A stretch of DNA of 64,000 nucleotides from NCBI RefSeq assembly GCF_017310645.1, contig NZ_JAFLRH010000040.1, positions 62,001-126,000 of the forward strand. The letters run 5' to 3'. Under the pieces are notes generated by a model. That model was not told the origin of the DNA. It made no database searches and saw only the letters and a program-made list of their open reading frames with translations. This DNA comes from Paradesulfitobacterium ferrireducens. GTDB taxonomy: Bacteria; Bacillota; Desulfitobacteriia; Desulfitobacteriales; Desulfitobacteriaceae. The translations under genes were made by a program, and so were the position numbers. Shown here one piece after another: positions 1-8,579 of this stretch; the stretch's first letter is position 1; each line of letters opens with the position of its first letter.

Positions 1-44
1 CAAGAAATATTGCGGCAGATAATACTCCGGCGGAAGATACTCCG

Positions 45-923
45 GTGCCAGACTTCACAGTTGATAAAAAGTCAACTCGGACTACAGGGCTCGAAGCATC
101 AGGAGTAACAGAAGCAAGCTTGGCAAAACTAGCATCCTTAAGAGAACAGCTTAAAGCCATGGGATCTGTGGTTGTAGCATATTCCGGGGGGGTTGACAGC
201 GCCTTCTTGCTAAAGGCAGCAGCGGATGTTTTAGGTAATAATTGTATAGGAGTCACCGCTATGTCTGAAACTTATCCGGAGTCAGAGTTAAAAGCAGCCG
301 TCGAAGTAGCTAAACAGATAGGAGCCAACCATTTGCTGATTCAAACTGCAGAATTAGCCAATGAGCAATTTGCCTGCAATCCGGTGGACCGTTGTTATTA
401 CTGCAAGTCTGAGCTGTTTGCGAAGCTGAACAGAATTGCTGAAGAAAAGGGTTTCAAATATGTTCTGGACGGTGCCAATGCGGACGATGTCCGGGATTAC
501 CGCCCTGGTATGCGGGCGGGTAAGGAAAAGGGTATACGTAGTCCCCTACAGGAGGTTGGCTTGCACAAGCAGGAAATCAGGGAGTTGTCCCGCTATCTTA
601 ATCTCAGCACTTGGGATAAGCCTTCTTGTGCGTGCCTCTCCTCTCGCTTCCCTTACGGTCATAGAATTACAGCCGCAAAGCTTAGCCAGATCGAGAAGGC
701 GGAAAACTTTTTAAGGGAACTAGGGTTAAAAGATTTGAGAGTAAGGTATCATGACCAAATCGCCCGGATCGAAGTCCCAAGAACAGATTTCCCTTTAATT
801 ACCGGGCATATTTTAGACTTAATTGTTGAACGGTTAGAGGGATTAGGGTTCGTTTATGTAACACTCGATCTGAAGGGGCTTCGCAGCGGGAGTATGAATG
901 AAGCGCTTAGCCAGTTGAACTAG
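45..923 (+). CDS. larE: LarE-like sulfur transferase (PP-loop ATPase), 5' end uncertain
   Basis: LarE converts the carboxylates of the adenylylated lactate-racemase nickel-pincer precursor to thiocarboxylates, using ATP, in the cytoplasm. The PP-loop SGGVDS is at residues 47-52, CYYCKSELF lies downstream, and the family motif DKPSCACLSSRFPYG carries the cysteines from which sulfur is supplied. The length fits the family. The GTG at 45 is only one option: the frame is open back to the window edge with no ribosome site, so the true start may lie outside, and the first 25 residues are not family-like. The other lar genes would be expected upstream and are not visible. It is followed by a riboswitch-linked Ni/Co permease. 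The family is clear; the pathway role is inferred. Confidence 0.88.
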   Translation: MPDFTVDKKSTRTTGLEASGVTEASLAKLASLREQLKAMGSVVVAYSGGVDSAFLLKAAADVLGNNCIGVTAMSETYPESELKAAVEVAKQIGANHLLIQTAELANEQFACNPVDRCYYCKSELFAKLNRIAEEKGFKYVLDGANADDVRDYRPGMRAGKEKGIRSPLQEVGLHKQEIRELSRYLNLSTWDKPSCACLSSRFPYGHRITAAKLSQIEKAENFLRELGLKDLRVRYHDQIARIEVPRTDFPLITGHILDLIVERLEGLGFVYVTLDLKGLRSGSMNEALSQLN

Positions 924-1014
924 ATTTGAGTGAAGAAGGCCCAAGTTCTTCTTTGTCTTTGGCCTGTACAAGCTTTCTAAATTCATGTATTATTAAATCA
1001 ATTAAATACTAGGG

Positions 1015-1215
1015 ATGAGTGATTCTTTCCCGAGGGAAAAGAATTGAAAAGGGAAGTCAGTTAAAAGCTGATGCGGTGCCCGCCACTGTTAGAGGGAGTT
1101 AACTTACACTATGTCACTGGAATATTATCCGGGAAGACGTAAGTTAATAAGGATCTCAAGCCAGGAGACCTGCTCATACCGAACATGCGACGACCTACGG
1201 GAAGTTAGGGAGGTA
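1015..1215 (+). promoter_or_regulatory. Cobalamin riboswitch upstream of a Ni/Co permease
   Basis: This stretch contains the conserved cobalamin-aptamer core: GATGCGGTGCCCGCCACTGT at about 1070-1089 and the B12-box GCCAGGAGACCTGC at about 1160-1173. The spacing between them is normal for the class. A hairpin with a T-run follows at 1257-1287, so control is probably by transcription termination. The rest of the larE-permease gap (924-1014) holds only a weak hairpin without a T-run near 940-966. Confidence 0.93.
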
Positions 1216-1256
1216 TGCCTGTGTCACTGCTCTTGATTGATACCGGTTAAGCTTTG

Positions 1257-1287
1257 AAAACCCTTCCGTTGGCGGAGGGTTTTTTAT
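1257..1287 (+). terminator. Riboswitch expression-platform terminator
   Basis: The stem AACCCTTCCG / CGGAGGGTT is followed by a run of T. It lies between the cobalamin aptamer and the permease start, as expected for a ligand-controlled terminator. Confidence 0.85.
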
Positions 1288-1371
1288 TTGAAGGGGTATT
1301 GTGTATGGTGTTAGAAACGGTAGATTTGTCATACGTACTTCTTAGTCATGGCAGTGTAAGGAGGAACAATT

Positions 1372-2388
1372 TTGAACGAAATACCCGGAAAAATAAGTAG
1401 CCGCCCTAAGTGGATTCGTTACGGAATAACAGTGGTAGGGATACACCTTTTAGGCATGATTTTGCTGTTTTTGAATGTCAAGCAATATCCTCCATTGTTG
1501 GGATTTGCTTTCTTAGCCTATACCTTAGGGTTACGCCATGCTTTTGATGCGGACCATATTGCTGCTATTGATAATACAGTGCGCAAGCTGATACAGCAAA
1601 AAGAGGATCCGACAGGAGTAGGATTTTTCTTTTCGCTTGGTCATTCTACGGTTGTCTGTATTATGGCAATCATTACGGCTTTTTCAATGCAATGGGCCCA
1701 ACAGAACATCCCTCAATTAAAAGCTGTCGCAGGACTCATCGGTACTATGGTCGCCGGAAGTTTTCTTCTTCTCATCGGGCTTTTCAATCTTTACATTTGG
1801 TTCGATATTTACCGGTTCTTCGTAAAGATGCGTCAAGGGGAGTATGATGAGGAAAATCTTGATCAACAGCTTCTAAACCGTGGCTTTATATCACGTTTCT
1901 TCAAACCGGTGTATCGTTTTATTAACAAGAGTTGGCATGTATACCCGCTTGGCTTTTTGTTCGGGTTAAGTTTTGATACGGCATCTGAAGTTGCCCTGTT
2001 AGCTATTTCAGCGAATGTTGGGACTCAAGCGATGCCTTTTACCGTAGTACTGTCCCTTCCAATTATATTTGCTGCCGGTATGAGCTTGATGGACACTGCG
2101 GATGGAGTTTTTATGACAACTGCCTACCATTGGGCCTTTTCCACTCCGTTACGCAAGATTTATTATAATTTATCGGTTACCGGTCTTTCCGTAATCGCAG
2201 CACTGTTTATCGGTCTAATTGAATTGGCCCAGATCATTACCGCAAAGCTAGGACTACACAGTGGAATTTGGGGATGGATACAGCATCTGAACTTTGGGGG
2301 TATGGGCTATATATTAGTAGGACTTTTCATTGTGGCATGGGTCATTTCCTATTTGCTGTGGAAAATATTAAGGCTTGAAAATGCCTAA
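1372..2388 (+). CDS. NiCoT-family nickel/cobalt permease, riboswitch-linked copy
   Basis: This is a secondary transporter of the HoxN/NixA (NiCoT) family that moves Ni2+ or Co2+ across the cytoplasmic membrane. The signature RHAFDADHIAAIDNT near residue 55, the downstream FFFSLGHSTVV and LGFLFGLSFDTASEVA segments and about eight hydrophobic helices are all present. The TTG start at 1372 is chosen because AAGGAGG ends 6 bases before it. The upstream cobalamin riboswitch makes cobalt the more likely physiological substrate (inference). A close paralogue lies at 13590-14609. The gene converges on the histidine kinase gene with a gap of only 5 bp. Confidence 0.94.
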   Translation: MNEIPGKISSRPKWIRYGITVVGIHLLGMILLFLNVKQYPPLLGFAFLAYTLGLRHAFDADHIAAIDNTVRKLIQQKEDPTGVGFFFSLGHSTVVCIMAIITAFSMQWAQQNIPQLKAVAGLIGTMVAGSFLLLIGLFNLYIWFDIYRFFVKMRQGEYDEENLDQQLLNRGFISRFFKPVYRFINKSWHVYPLGFLFGLSFDTASEVALLAISANVGTQAMPFTVVLSLPIIFAAGMSLMDTADGVFMTTAYHWAFSTPLRKIYYNLSVTGLSVIAALFIGLIELAQIITAKLGLHSGIWGWIQHLNFGGMGYILVGLFIVAWVISYLLWKILRLENA

Positions 2389-2393
2389 TGGTT

Positions 2394-3854
2394 TTACGCC
2401 GGCAGGTAAAACGAAAAAGTTGTTCCCTTTCCTAGTGTGCTGTCGACCGTTATTGTTCCGCCGTGAGCTTCCACGAGGCGTTTGGCGATCGATAAGCCAA
2501 GACCTGTGCCGCAACGGGTGCGGTTACGAGACTTGTCCACCTTATGAAACCTGTCCCAGATCTTGGTCAATTCCTCTGCCGGAATACCGATGCCGGTATC
2601 AGCCACACTGACTTTAACTACATCTCCTTCTCTGGCGGTTGATAAACTCAGTTTACCACCCTCTGTGGAAAAGGCGATAGCATTGTCGAGCAAGTTGACA
2701 AGCACTTGTTGCATCCTGTCCCAGTCGGCATTGATGATCGGATCCGGAGAAGTGAGAGCTATTTGGACATCCAATTCTTTCCCGACAATTTGCGGTTCCA
2801 TTTTCGCCACGACCCGGCGCACCAACTCATTAAGGTTCATCTCAGACAGATTAAGGCTGAAACTGGCGCTTTGCAGAGTAGCGCAGTCCAAGAGGTCATT
2901 TACCAATCTGGTTAAACGATTAGTTTCCTCAAAGGCGACATTCAGGTAATGTTCCCGGTTTGTTTTCGGGACAGCGTCATCCAGGACAGCCTGCAAAAAT
3001 CCGCGAAGAGATGTAAGAGGGGAGCGCAATTCATGGGAGATGTTGGCGATAAATTCCTGGCGCGACTGTTCTACTTCCTGGAGATGATGCGCCATGTAAT
3101 TAAAGGCTGCTCCAAGTTGACCCAGTTCGTCGTTGCTGAGAATAGCAACACGCCGGTCGAGGTTCCCCCCGGCGATTTCTAAGGCTGCTGAGTTTAACTG
3201 ACGCAGGGGACGGGAGAGCTTCAAGGAGACCCAGTAAGTTAATCCTGTGGCCATGATCATGACAAGCAATGCTGTCAACCAGATAAGACGGTAGATCTGC
3301 GGCAAAGAATGCATCAGGTCATAGAGCGGGGCATGAATAGAGAGGACTCCTTCTAGGTTTCCGTTTACCGTCAGCGGCATGGCAACGGACATGACAGGAT
3401 TGTGCACGTTGGCTCCAGTAATGGTTTTTGTCACGATCTCCCCGCGGTAGACGCGGGCCAGTTCGCTGGGTGTGAATTCGTTGCTGACCGGATGGCGAAA
3501 CGGATCCAGCTTGTTTTGAGAAGAGTCGTCACCGTTAATAAAAATTTGGAGATTTTGCAGATGTTCCTTATCTTTAATGAGTTCCTGTAAAGTCGCTAAA
3601 TCTGTTTGACCTGTGAGATAACTTACGAATTGCTTCGACGCTTGTTTCCCTTCATAGATAAGTGAAGCCTGTTTATCGTGCAAATAATACTGTCCTAACA
3701 GTTTAGTGAGAAGTAAGCTGGTTCCGACCAGGGCAATCAAAGTTATAATCAGACTTGACAAGAGGAGCTTCGTGGAAAGAGAAAACTGTTTCGAAGAGGC
3801 GGTGGTTAAGAATTGCGAAGAATTAGCACGAAATAATTTCGCAAAAAGCTTCAT
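2394..3854 (-). CDS. Membrane sensor histidine kinase
   Basis: This is the sensor of a two-component system. A transmembrane helix at about 30-52 is followed by an extracytoplasmic domain of about 130 residues and a second helix at about 188-212. HAMP follows (about 210-262), then the HisKA box with the phospho-accepting His274 in SHELRSPLTSLRGF, then HATPase_c with DNAIAFS, DTGIGIP and GTGLGLSIAKR. The length of 486 residues is normal for PhoR/WalK/ResE-like kinases. It lies 3 bp downstream of its response regulator and must be co-transcribed with it. The signal sensed cannot be read from the sequence. Confidence 0.93.
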   Translation of the reverse strand: MKLFAKLFRANSSQFLTTASSKQFSLSTKLLLSSLIITLIALVGTSLLLTKLLGQYYLHDKQASLIYEGKQASKQFVSYLTGQTDLATLQELIKDKEHLQNLQIFINGDDSSQNKLDPFRHPVSNEFTPSELARVYRGEIVTKTITGANVHNPVMSVAMPLTVNGNLEGVLSIHAPLYDLMHSLPQIYRLIWLTALLVMIMATGLTYWVSLKLSRPLRQLNSAALEIAGGNLDRRVAILSNDELGQLGAAFNYMAHHLQEVEQSRQEFIANISHELRSPLTSLRGFLQAVLDDAVPKTNREHYLNVAFEETNRLTRLVNDLLDCATLQSASFSLNLSEMNLNELVRRVVAKMEPQIVGKELDVQIALTSPDPIINADWDRMQQVLVNLLDNAIAFSTEGGKLSLSTAREGDVVKVSVADTGIGIPAEELTKIWDRFHKVDKSRNRTRCGTGLGLSIAKRLVEAHGGTITVDSTLGKGTTFSFYLPA

Positions 3855-3857
3855 GGT

Positions 3858-4544
3858 CTACTTCACCTCGAATTTATAGCCCACACCCCAGATTGTTTTT
3901 AGTTCCCAGGCGTTGCTCTTATTTTGTAGTTTCTGTCTGAGCCTGTTAATGTGAACATCGACTGTCCGTGAATCCCCCAGAAACTCGTAACCCCATACCT
4001 GCTCAAGCAGCTGGTCGCGAGTAAACACTTTGTTCGCGTGAGAAACAAGAAAATACAATAATTCCATTTCTTTCGGTTTCAATTCTATTGACTGGTTTCT
4101 TACCACCACCTGGTGTTCGTTAAGATTGACATATAAGTCCGGGTAAGCTATCTGCCGAATGTTGGAGCTTTGTGGTTGAAAACGGCGCAAGACTGCTTTG
4201 ACCCGGGCGATTAACTCTTTCGGATCAAAGGGCTTGACCATATAGTCGTCAGCGCCTAGCTCGAGGCCCAGTACTTTGTCAAAATTCTCCCCTTTAGCTG
4301 TTAACATAATGATGGGAATGTTGCTGATCTTGCGGATTTCGTGGCAAACCTGGTAACCGTCCTGATTCGGCAACATAATATCTAAAATGACTAAACTGGG
4401 AGGATTCTTCCTAAAGACTTCTAGAGCTTGGGCGCCATCATGGCAGATCCCTATCTCAAACATTTCTTTGCGTAAATAAAGTTCGATAAACTCGCAAATA
4501 CGCTTGTCATCATCAATAACCAGGATGCGTGGGCAGTTTCTCAT
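3858..4544 (-). CDS. OmpR/PhoB-family response regulator
   Basis: This is a DNA-binding response regulator. The receiver domain has the acidic pair near residues 11-13, the phospho-acceptor Asp55 in VILDIMLPNQDG and the LTAK/KPFDPKEL signatures. The C-terminal winged helix ends in SRTVDVHINRLRQKL and GVGYKFE. The ATG at 4544 is preferred over an in-frame TTG at 4565, because a TATAAT -10 hexamer (minus strand, 4582-4587) would place the transcript start at about the TTG. It is first in a two-gene operon with the kinase. As an OmpR-type regulator it should bind direct repeats at 11-bp spacing, and such repeats occur at five places in this window. Confidence 0.93.
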   Translation of the reverse strand: MRNCPRILVIDDDKRICEFIELYLRKEMFEIGICHDGAQALEVFRKNPPSLVILDIMLPNQDGYQVCHEIRKISNIPIIMLTAKGENFDKVLGLELGADDYMVKPFDPKELIARVKAVLRRFQPQSSNIRQIAYPDLYVNLNEHQVVVRNQSIELKPKEMELLYFLVSHANKVFTRDQLLEQVWGYEFLGDSRTVDVHINRLRQKLQNKSNAWELKTIWGVGYKFEVK

Positions 4545-4634
4545 GCGGCCGACCCCCAATTGCAAGAATGTCTTGTCGAATATTATAACACCATCAAAAC
4601 GGAAGGGAAATTTTGTGTTAATCTATCAGGGAAT

Positions 4635-4667
4635 GAAAAAAATCCGGCGAAGAGGCCGGGTTTTTTA
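4635..4667 (-). terminator. Terminator of the cytochrome b operon
   Basis: On the minus strand the stem CCGGC / GCCGG is followed by ATTTTTTT. It lies 25 bp beyond the stop codon of the cytochrome gene. Confidence 0.8.
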
Positions 4668-4691
4668 GGTTTGTTTCCATTAATAATTAGT

Positions 4692-6395
4692 CTATTCAAA
4701 CAGAGACTTTGCAGCCTCCACAGCTTGTTGAAAAGCGTCGAGAAGAGCATCGGCCTTGGTCCAATCGGGCTTGTCATCTTTTAAAACGCCCTCAATGGCT
4801 TCCACGGATAAATCCTTCTTCAAGTCTCCGTTCTTGGCACTAATACTGGACTTGAGCGGGTCAATGGTTTTATCCAGGTCGCTAAGTTTGGCCTTAGCTG
4901 TAGTGAGATCCTTATTAGCCACGGCTACCTTAGTCTGCGTCAGCAAATCCGTGGCGGTGGCAAGCCCCTTGGCTACGGATTCTTTGCTTGTGAATATGAC
5001 TTTAGCCTTGGCTAAAGCATCTTGCATTGCAGCAACCAGTGTGCCAGCCTTATCAAAGTTTGAATCTTGTACAGCGCCTTCAATTGCTTCCGCCGAAAGG
5101 CTGGGAATCAAACTAGCATCTTCGGCTTTTATAGCATCTTTGACTGGGTCGATTGCTTCGTCAAGCTCTTTCACTTGAGTGAGGGCGGTGTTAGCATCCT
5201 TCGTAGTTAGAGCATCTTTGAGTTGAGTGATGATGTTTAGTGCCTTGTCAATACCTTGCGGCACAGAACCGATAGATTGGGTGTCCGTTTTTTCCTGGGT
5301 GTCCATGTTTTTCTGGTTATCCATAGGTGTACTGTTATCAACAGGTGCGCTTTCGGCGGCTTCACCACTCATGCCGATGTGTTGTTCCGGCTTAGTCGCA
5401 TAAGCGTTCACGGTAAGACCGGACAACACGAGAACAAGCGCAGCGGCGACGGCCGCTATGGACTTGCGTTCCCTTAAGAGGTTGGAGCGGGCCCGGTCAA
5501 GAAATGGCGCTAACAGCAGGAGGAGCATTACAAGCGCGGAGGAGTAGACAAGACCGGGGATGCCGGCCCAGTTCTCGATACTGAATATACCCATGAAGAC
5601 CCAGGGTGGCCGGGCGGATTCGACGCCTGCGACCGGCAAGGGACCAAGGCTTGCAGGCAACAAGATTGCTAAGCCTATGAGTACGCCAAGCAGGATGAAG
5701 AAATAGCCGGTGAGTTTAACGAAATGCTGCGTAAAGGTATGCTTTCCGGCGGGGATTGTGCGGGGCTTCCAGGGCAGCGGCGAGATCTTAAGGACTTTGA
5801 TCAGGAACAGGTGCAGGACGATCACCACCGCAAGCAAGAGGGGCAAAACACTGATGTGGAGGCTAAAGAACTTGGATAAGAGAGAAGCATCATTGGGGGC
5901 GAGATAAGCGGCAAAAGGCCCGCCAAACATTTTACCAATGGCAACAGTATGAGCAAGGGCTTCGTAACCTTCTTGGTCCCACTTAATGACCGTACCCGTA
6001 AAGAATAAACCGATCATCAGGGCAAAGAGCACAACGCCAAATATCCAATTCACTTCCCGGGGTTTCTTATAGGAGCCGTAAAATAAAACCCGGAGCAAGT
6101 GCAGAATCACCGAGACAACTGCAGTCTCAGCAGCCCAAACATGGATGCTGCGCATCAGGGAACCCAATTTAACATCTGTCATGATAATCCGGATGCTCTG
6201 ATTGGCGGTTTCCGGGTTGGGAGTATAATACTGGGCAAGGATGATACCTGTAACCACGAGAATGACAACACTGAGTAAGGTAATGCCGCCAAGAGAAAAA
6301 AGAAAGGTATTGGCGTGGGCGGGAACCTCGTAAGCAAATGTTGCCAGTGGGAATCTTTCTTTGAACCAGGCTTTAAGGCCTCTGTTTTCAGACAT
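4692..6395 (-). CDS. b6-type cytochrome b fused to an extracytoplasmic tandem helical repeat domain
   Basis: This is a membrane diheme cytochrome, presumably a quinol-linked electron carrier. Seven hydrophobic helices cover about residues 35-335. The heme ligands are His85/His99 and His180/His195; the 14- and 15-residue spacings are those of cytochrome b6 rather than bc1. PPWVF at about 263-267 sits where subunit IV has its PEWY motif. After helix 7, residues 340-567 are hydrophilic and Ala/Lys/Asp-rich, with two repeats of about 90 residues (about 384-470 and 478-566) sharing IDP.K, S.EAIEG and AK..F. The domain is predicted to be outside the cell. There is no CXXCH, Rieske protein or cytochrome c nearby, so the redox partner is unknown. 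The gene upstream encodes a related small helical protein. Confidence 0.85.
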   Translation of the reverse strand: MSENRGLKAWFKERFPLATFAYEVPAHANTFLFSLGGITLLSVVILVVTGIILAQYYTPNPETANQSIRIIMTDVKLGSLMRSIHVWAAETAVVSVILHLLRVLFYGSYKKPREVNWIFGVVLFALMIGLFFTGTVIKWDQEGYEALAHTVAIGKMFGGPFAAYLAPNDASLLSKFFSLHISVLPLLLAVVIVLHLFLIKVLKISPLPWKPRTIPAGKHTFTQHFVKLTGYFFILLGVLIGLAILLPASLGPLPVAGVESARPPWVFMGIFSIENWAGIPGLVYSSALVMLLLLLAPFLDRARSNLLRERKSIAAVAAALVLVLSGLTVNAYATKPEQHIGMSGEAAESAPVDNSTPMDNQKNMDTQEKTDTQSIGSVPQGIDKALNIITQLKDALTTKDANTALTQVKELDEAIDPVKDAIKAEDASLIPSLSAEAIEGAVQDSNFDKAGTLVAAMQDALAKAKVIFTSKESVAKGLATATDLLTQTKVAVANKDLTTAKAKLSDLDKTIDPLKSSISAKNGDLKKDLSVEAIEGVLKDDKPDWTKADALLDAFQQAVEAAKSLFE

Positions 6396-6441
6396 TTTAT
6401 CACCCTTTACTTAAATGTCTAAGCATCATGTTATGGACAAG

Positions 6442-6879
6442 TTAATGGCTCGCCTTAACTTTGCGTACCACAACCGCGCCCAGGATAACAAAAACTCCAG
6501 CTAAGCCCAAGAAAGCAGTATTGGCTGACGAAGCGCGATAATCAGGCCGCAAACTCAGTTCAGGAGCGTTTTTAGGATCCTTGTCCAGGGCTTGGACTAA
6601 TAATACTTTAGTTTGTTCAATGTCCGGTTTTTGTAGAGCTGTCAAGGCTTGATTCAGCTTGCTTTGATCAAGAACATCGCTGCCTTCGGCTTTCATGGCC
6701 TTTTGAATGTCCATAGCGGCTGTATCTATGTCTTGAATGCCCTCGAGAAAAACGATCGCTTGCTTAATATAACCTGCTGCATCTACTGTACCCCCCTCCT
6801 CACCGCCGTGGGCTAAAACCGGTGCTGCGGAAGACAGGGAGAGCATCGCTATTAAGAATAATACGAGAACTCTGCGCAT
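6442..6879 (-). CDS. Exported, C-terminally anchored helical protein next to cytochrome b
   Basis: No characterised family was recognised. The start is set at the ATG at 6879 because AGGAGGT lies just before it and inside the longer reading frame from 6897. The N-terminus is a signal peptide ending near APVLAHG. A helical region rich in Ala, Leu, Gln and Asp follows, and a C-terminal transmembrane helix ends in VRKVKASH. The soluble part resembles in composition and length one unit of the helical repeat on the neighbouring cytochrome. With a 46-bp gap the two are very probably co-transcribed, and this protein may be a subunit or assembly partner (inference). Confidence 0.75.
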   Translation of the reverse strand: MRRVLVLFLIAMLSLSSAAPVLAHGGEEGGTVDAAGYIKQAIVFLEGIQDIDTAAMDIQKAMKAEGSDVLDQSKLNQALTALQKPDIEQTKVLLVQALDKDPKNAPELSLRPDYRASSANTAFLGLAGVFVILGAVVVRKVKASH

Positions 6880-7024
6880 CGGTATCCACCTCCTCATTCA
6901 CAAATATTCACCAGTCTTTTCTCAAACAGAAATACAAAAATGACATCGACTTCGACTAACAAAAAGTCTATAAGAAATTTGTGAACAAATTGTTTCCGAA
7001 TTGTAAATAAATCTGCAATCGAAC

Positions 7025-7112
7025 ATTCATGAAATATTCACAAAAAGATCACGAAAGATTCATAACTCGATTGATTTAGGCCTTGACTAAAATAGGGTAG
7101 GGGACTATCCTA
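7025..7112 (+). promoter_or_regulatory. Composite promoter: four 11-bp repeats plus CsoR-like operator
   Basis: Four hexamers sit at exact 11-bp steps: ATTCAT at 7025, ATTCAC at 7036, GATCAC at 7047 and ATTCAT at 7058. A -35 TTGACT starts at 7083 and, 17 bp later, a -10 TATCCT at 7106. The spacer and -10 are covered by an imperfect palindrome (AATAGGGTAGGGGACTATCC, 7091-7110) like the CsoR-type operators at 18996 and 19451. It drives the Cys/His-rich small gene at 7294. The remainder of the 6880-7293 gap holds an ATTCAC pair at 10-bp spacing (6896, 6906) and a possible broken small ORF. Confidence 0.7.
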
Positions 7113-7138
7113 AATATAAAAATCTGGAGAGAGCCAAA

Positions 7139-7241
7139 ATGGATGCAAAATGGATGATGATCTGAATGGTGGCATGGCATTCAGGGTTTGATGGTCGGAG
7201 CTTCTCTAGTTGGTCTCATTTATGCGAGGATACCGTCTTAA
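7139..7241 (+). pseudogene. Possible frameshifted small membrane-protein gene
   Basis: An ATG with GGAGAG about 10 bases upstream opens a frame that stops after eight codons (MDAKWMMI). A different frame immediately continues as WWHGIQGLMVGASLVG plus LIYARIPS and stop, which looks like a single membrane helix. A single-base shift would join them into a peptide of about 34 residues. It may simply be leader sequence. Support is weak. Confidence 0.25.
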
Positions 7242-7293
7242 TTTTTCGCGCATGGCAGACCTGTGAAATTGATTTTCGGGGGAGGGAATTAGG

Positions 7294-7476
7294 ATGTGGG
7301 AGTTTATCAGTCAAAACTGGTGGATCCTTCTATTCATCGGGATGATGTTCTTTATGCACAGGCCGGGCGGGGCGGGTTGTTGTGGCGGAGGACATCAGCA
7401 TGGACAGCGGCGAAACAGTCATGATCATGTTTATGATCTCGAGGGTGAAAATAACAAAGCCCGTTTACAAGACTAA
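7294..7476 (+). CDS. Small Cys/His-rich membrane protein, copper-linked promoter
   Basis: A protein of 60 residues with one hydrophobic helix (about 9-21) followed by GAGCCGGGHQHG and a charged tail containing SHDH. The paired cysteines and histidines suggest soft-metal binding. No named family was recognised with confidence. The ATG has GGGGGAGG upstream. Its promoter carries a CsoR-like operator and the 11-bp repeats that also precede the copZ-csoR-copA block, so a role in copper handling is inferred. Confidence 0.65.
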   Translation: MWEFISQNWWILLFIGMMFFMHRPGGAGCCGGGHQHGQRRNSHDHVYDLEGENNKARLQD

Positions 7477-7504
7477 ATGGTGTTTTGATAGCAAATTTGG
7501 TTCT

Positions 7505-7543
7505 CGTCCGGAGCTTCCTTATTGGAGGAATTCCGGACGTTTA
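7505..7543 (+). terminator. Hairpin between small Cys/His gene and methyltransferase
   Basis: The inverted repeat CGTCCGGA...TCCGGACG has additional inner pairing (TTCC/GGAG). The T-run after it is weak (TTTAATT), so it may be a partial terminator or an mRNA-stabilising hairpin. Confidence 0.4.
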
Positions 7544-7602
7544 ATTACCTGGGAAAAAATGCTAACTCGAAATGTTAAATTGACATAAAAGTAGGTGAGC
7601 AT

Positions 7603-8280
7603 GTGCAATACGGATTCTGGTCAATTGTCCTAGTGAACTCATTAATCTTTATTATTTTTGCATTTAGTTTTATTAAGCCGAAAAATCCAATTGACTGGCG
7701 TGTTTTTGGTACTTTTTCGGCTTTTATTGTGGCACTTTTTACAGAAATGTATGGTTTTCCTTTAACTCTATATTTGCTCTCCGGTTGGTTAGGCCGCAAG
7801 TTCCCCCGCTTTGCCATGTTGACACATGATTCGGGGCATCTCTGGTTCAGTCTGTTAGGGCTTAAAGGGGATCCTCATCAATACCCCATCCATATAATCA
7901 GTGATTGGTTAATCACAGGGGGACTTGTGTTCCTTGCCGTTACCTGGGGTTTTTTATACCGGGCCCAACGTAAAAACAAGGTTGCCGCAACTGGACCGTA
8001 TTATTTCATGCGTCATCCCCAATACGCAGCATTCATCACGATTATGTTTGGATTTCTCCTGCAGTGGCCAACGGTTTTAACCTTAATCATGTTTCCGGTC
8101 TTGGTAGTCATGTATGTTAAGTTGGCAAAACGGGAGGAGGTAGACTCTATCGAGAGATTCGGGGAGGCATACTTGCTATACGCCAAGAAAACAGGCAGGT
8201 TTTTCCCGAAGCTGAATAGATCAGCAACTGTTTTTCCGGACAATATCCTAAGTCAGGAAAATGACTCGCAAAACGTGTAG
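7603..8280 (+). CDS. Isoprenylcysteine carboxyl methyltransferase-like membrane protein
   Basis: An integral membrane protein of the ICMT/PEMT-like family, with about five helices. The C-terminal signature GPYYFMRHPQYAAF followed by EE...RFGEAYLLYAKKTGRFFP is the SAM-binding half shared by this family. Bacterial substrates are mostly unknown; the family often sits near metal-resistance genes. GTG start at 7603 after GTAGGTGA. It may be co-transcribed with the small Cys/His gene upstream through the intervening hairpin. Confidence 0.8.
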   Translation: MQYGFWSIVLVNSLIFIIFAFSFIKPKNPIDWRVFGTFSAFIVALFTEMYGFPLTLYLLSGWLGRKFPRFAMLTHDSGHLWFSLLGLKGDPHQYPIHIISDWLITGGLVFLAVTWGFLYRAQRKNKVAATGPYYFMRHPQYAAFITIMFGFLLQWPTVLTLIMFPVLVVMYVKLAKREEVDSIERFGEAYLLYAKKTGRFFPKLNRSATVFPDNILSQENDSQNV

Positions 8281-8450
8281 AAGCGATGTAAACAAAGATA
8301 AGACAGAGTATTGGGCTGGGTATTAGGTGCTCAACGGGGCTCGGGGGCACTCCTTTTGGCCCGTAACGCTGCGGAAATCAACCAGTGTGGACGAGTTTAA
8401 CTGGTTGAAGTGGTAAGATAGTCTAATGGAGAAGGTAGGTGTTCAAGGAA

Positions 8451-8579
8451 ATGCATGATCTCTTTCAATGGGCATGGTTAATGAATATTTTTGGATTGGT
8501 GAATTCCGGTATCACATCCTCGGGCCTGGCTAAGGTTCTTGAGACGATGGGACAGGCGAAGATTGGAGGGTTGTTCTAA
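8451..8579 (+). CDS. Small ORF translationally coupled to nuoN
   Basis: A 42-residue frame begins MHDLFQWAWLMNIFGLV and ends AKIGGLF. Its stop codon overlaps the nuoN start (TAATG). A GAAGGTAGGTG stretch lies about 12 bases upstream of the ATG. The first half is amphipathic to hydrophobic. It was not recognised as a Nuo subunit. The stretch 8281-8450 before it holds a few imperfect hairpins (for example AACCAGT/AACTGGTT) and nothing I can name. Confidence 0.45.
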   Translation: MHDLFQWAWLMNIFGLVNSGITSSGLAKVLETMGQAKIGGLF

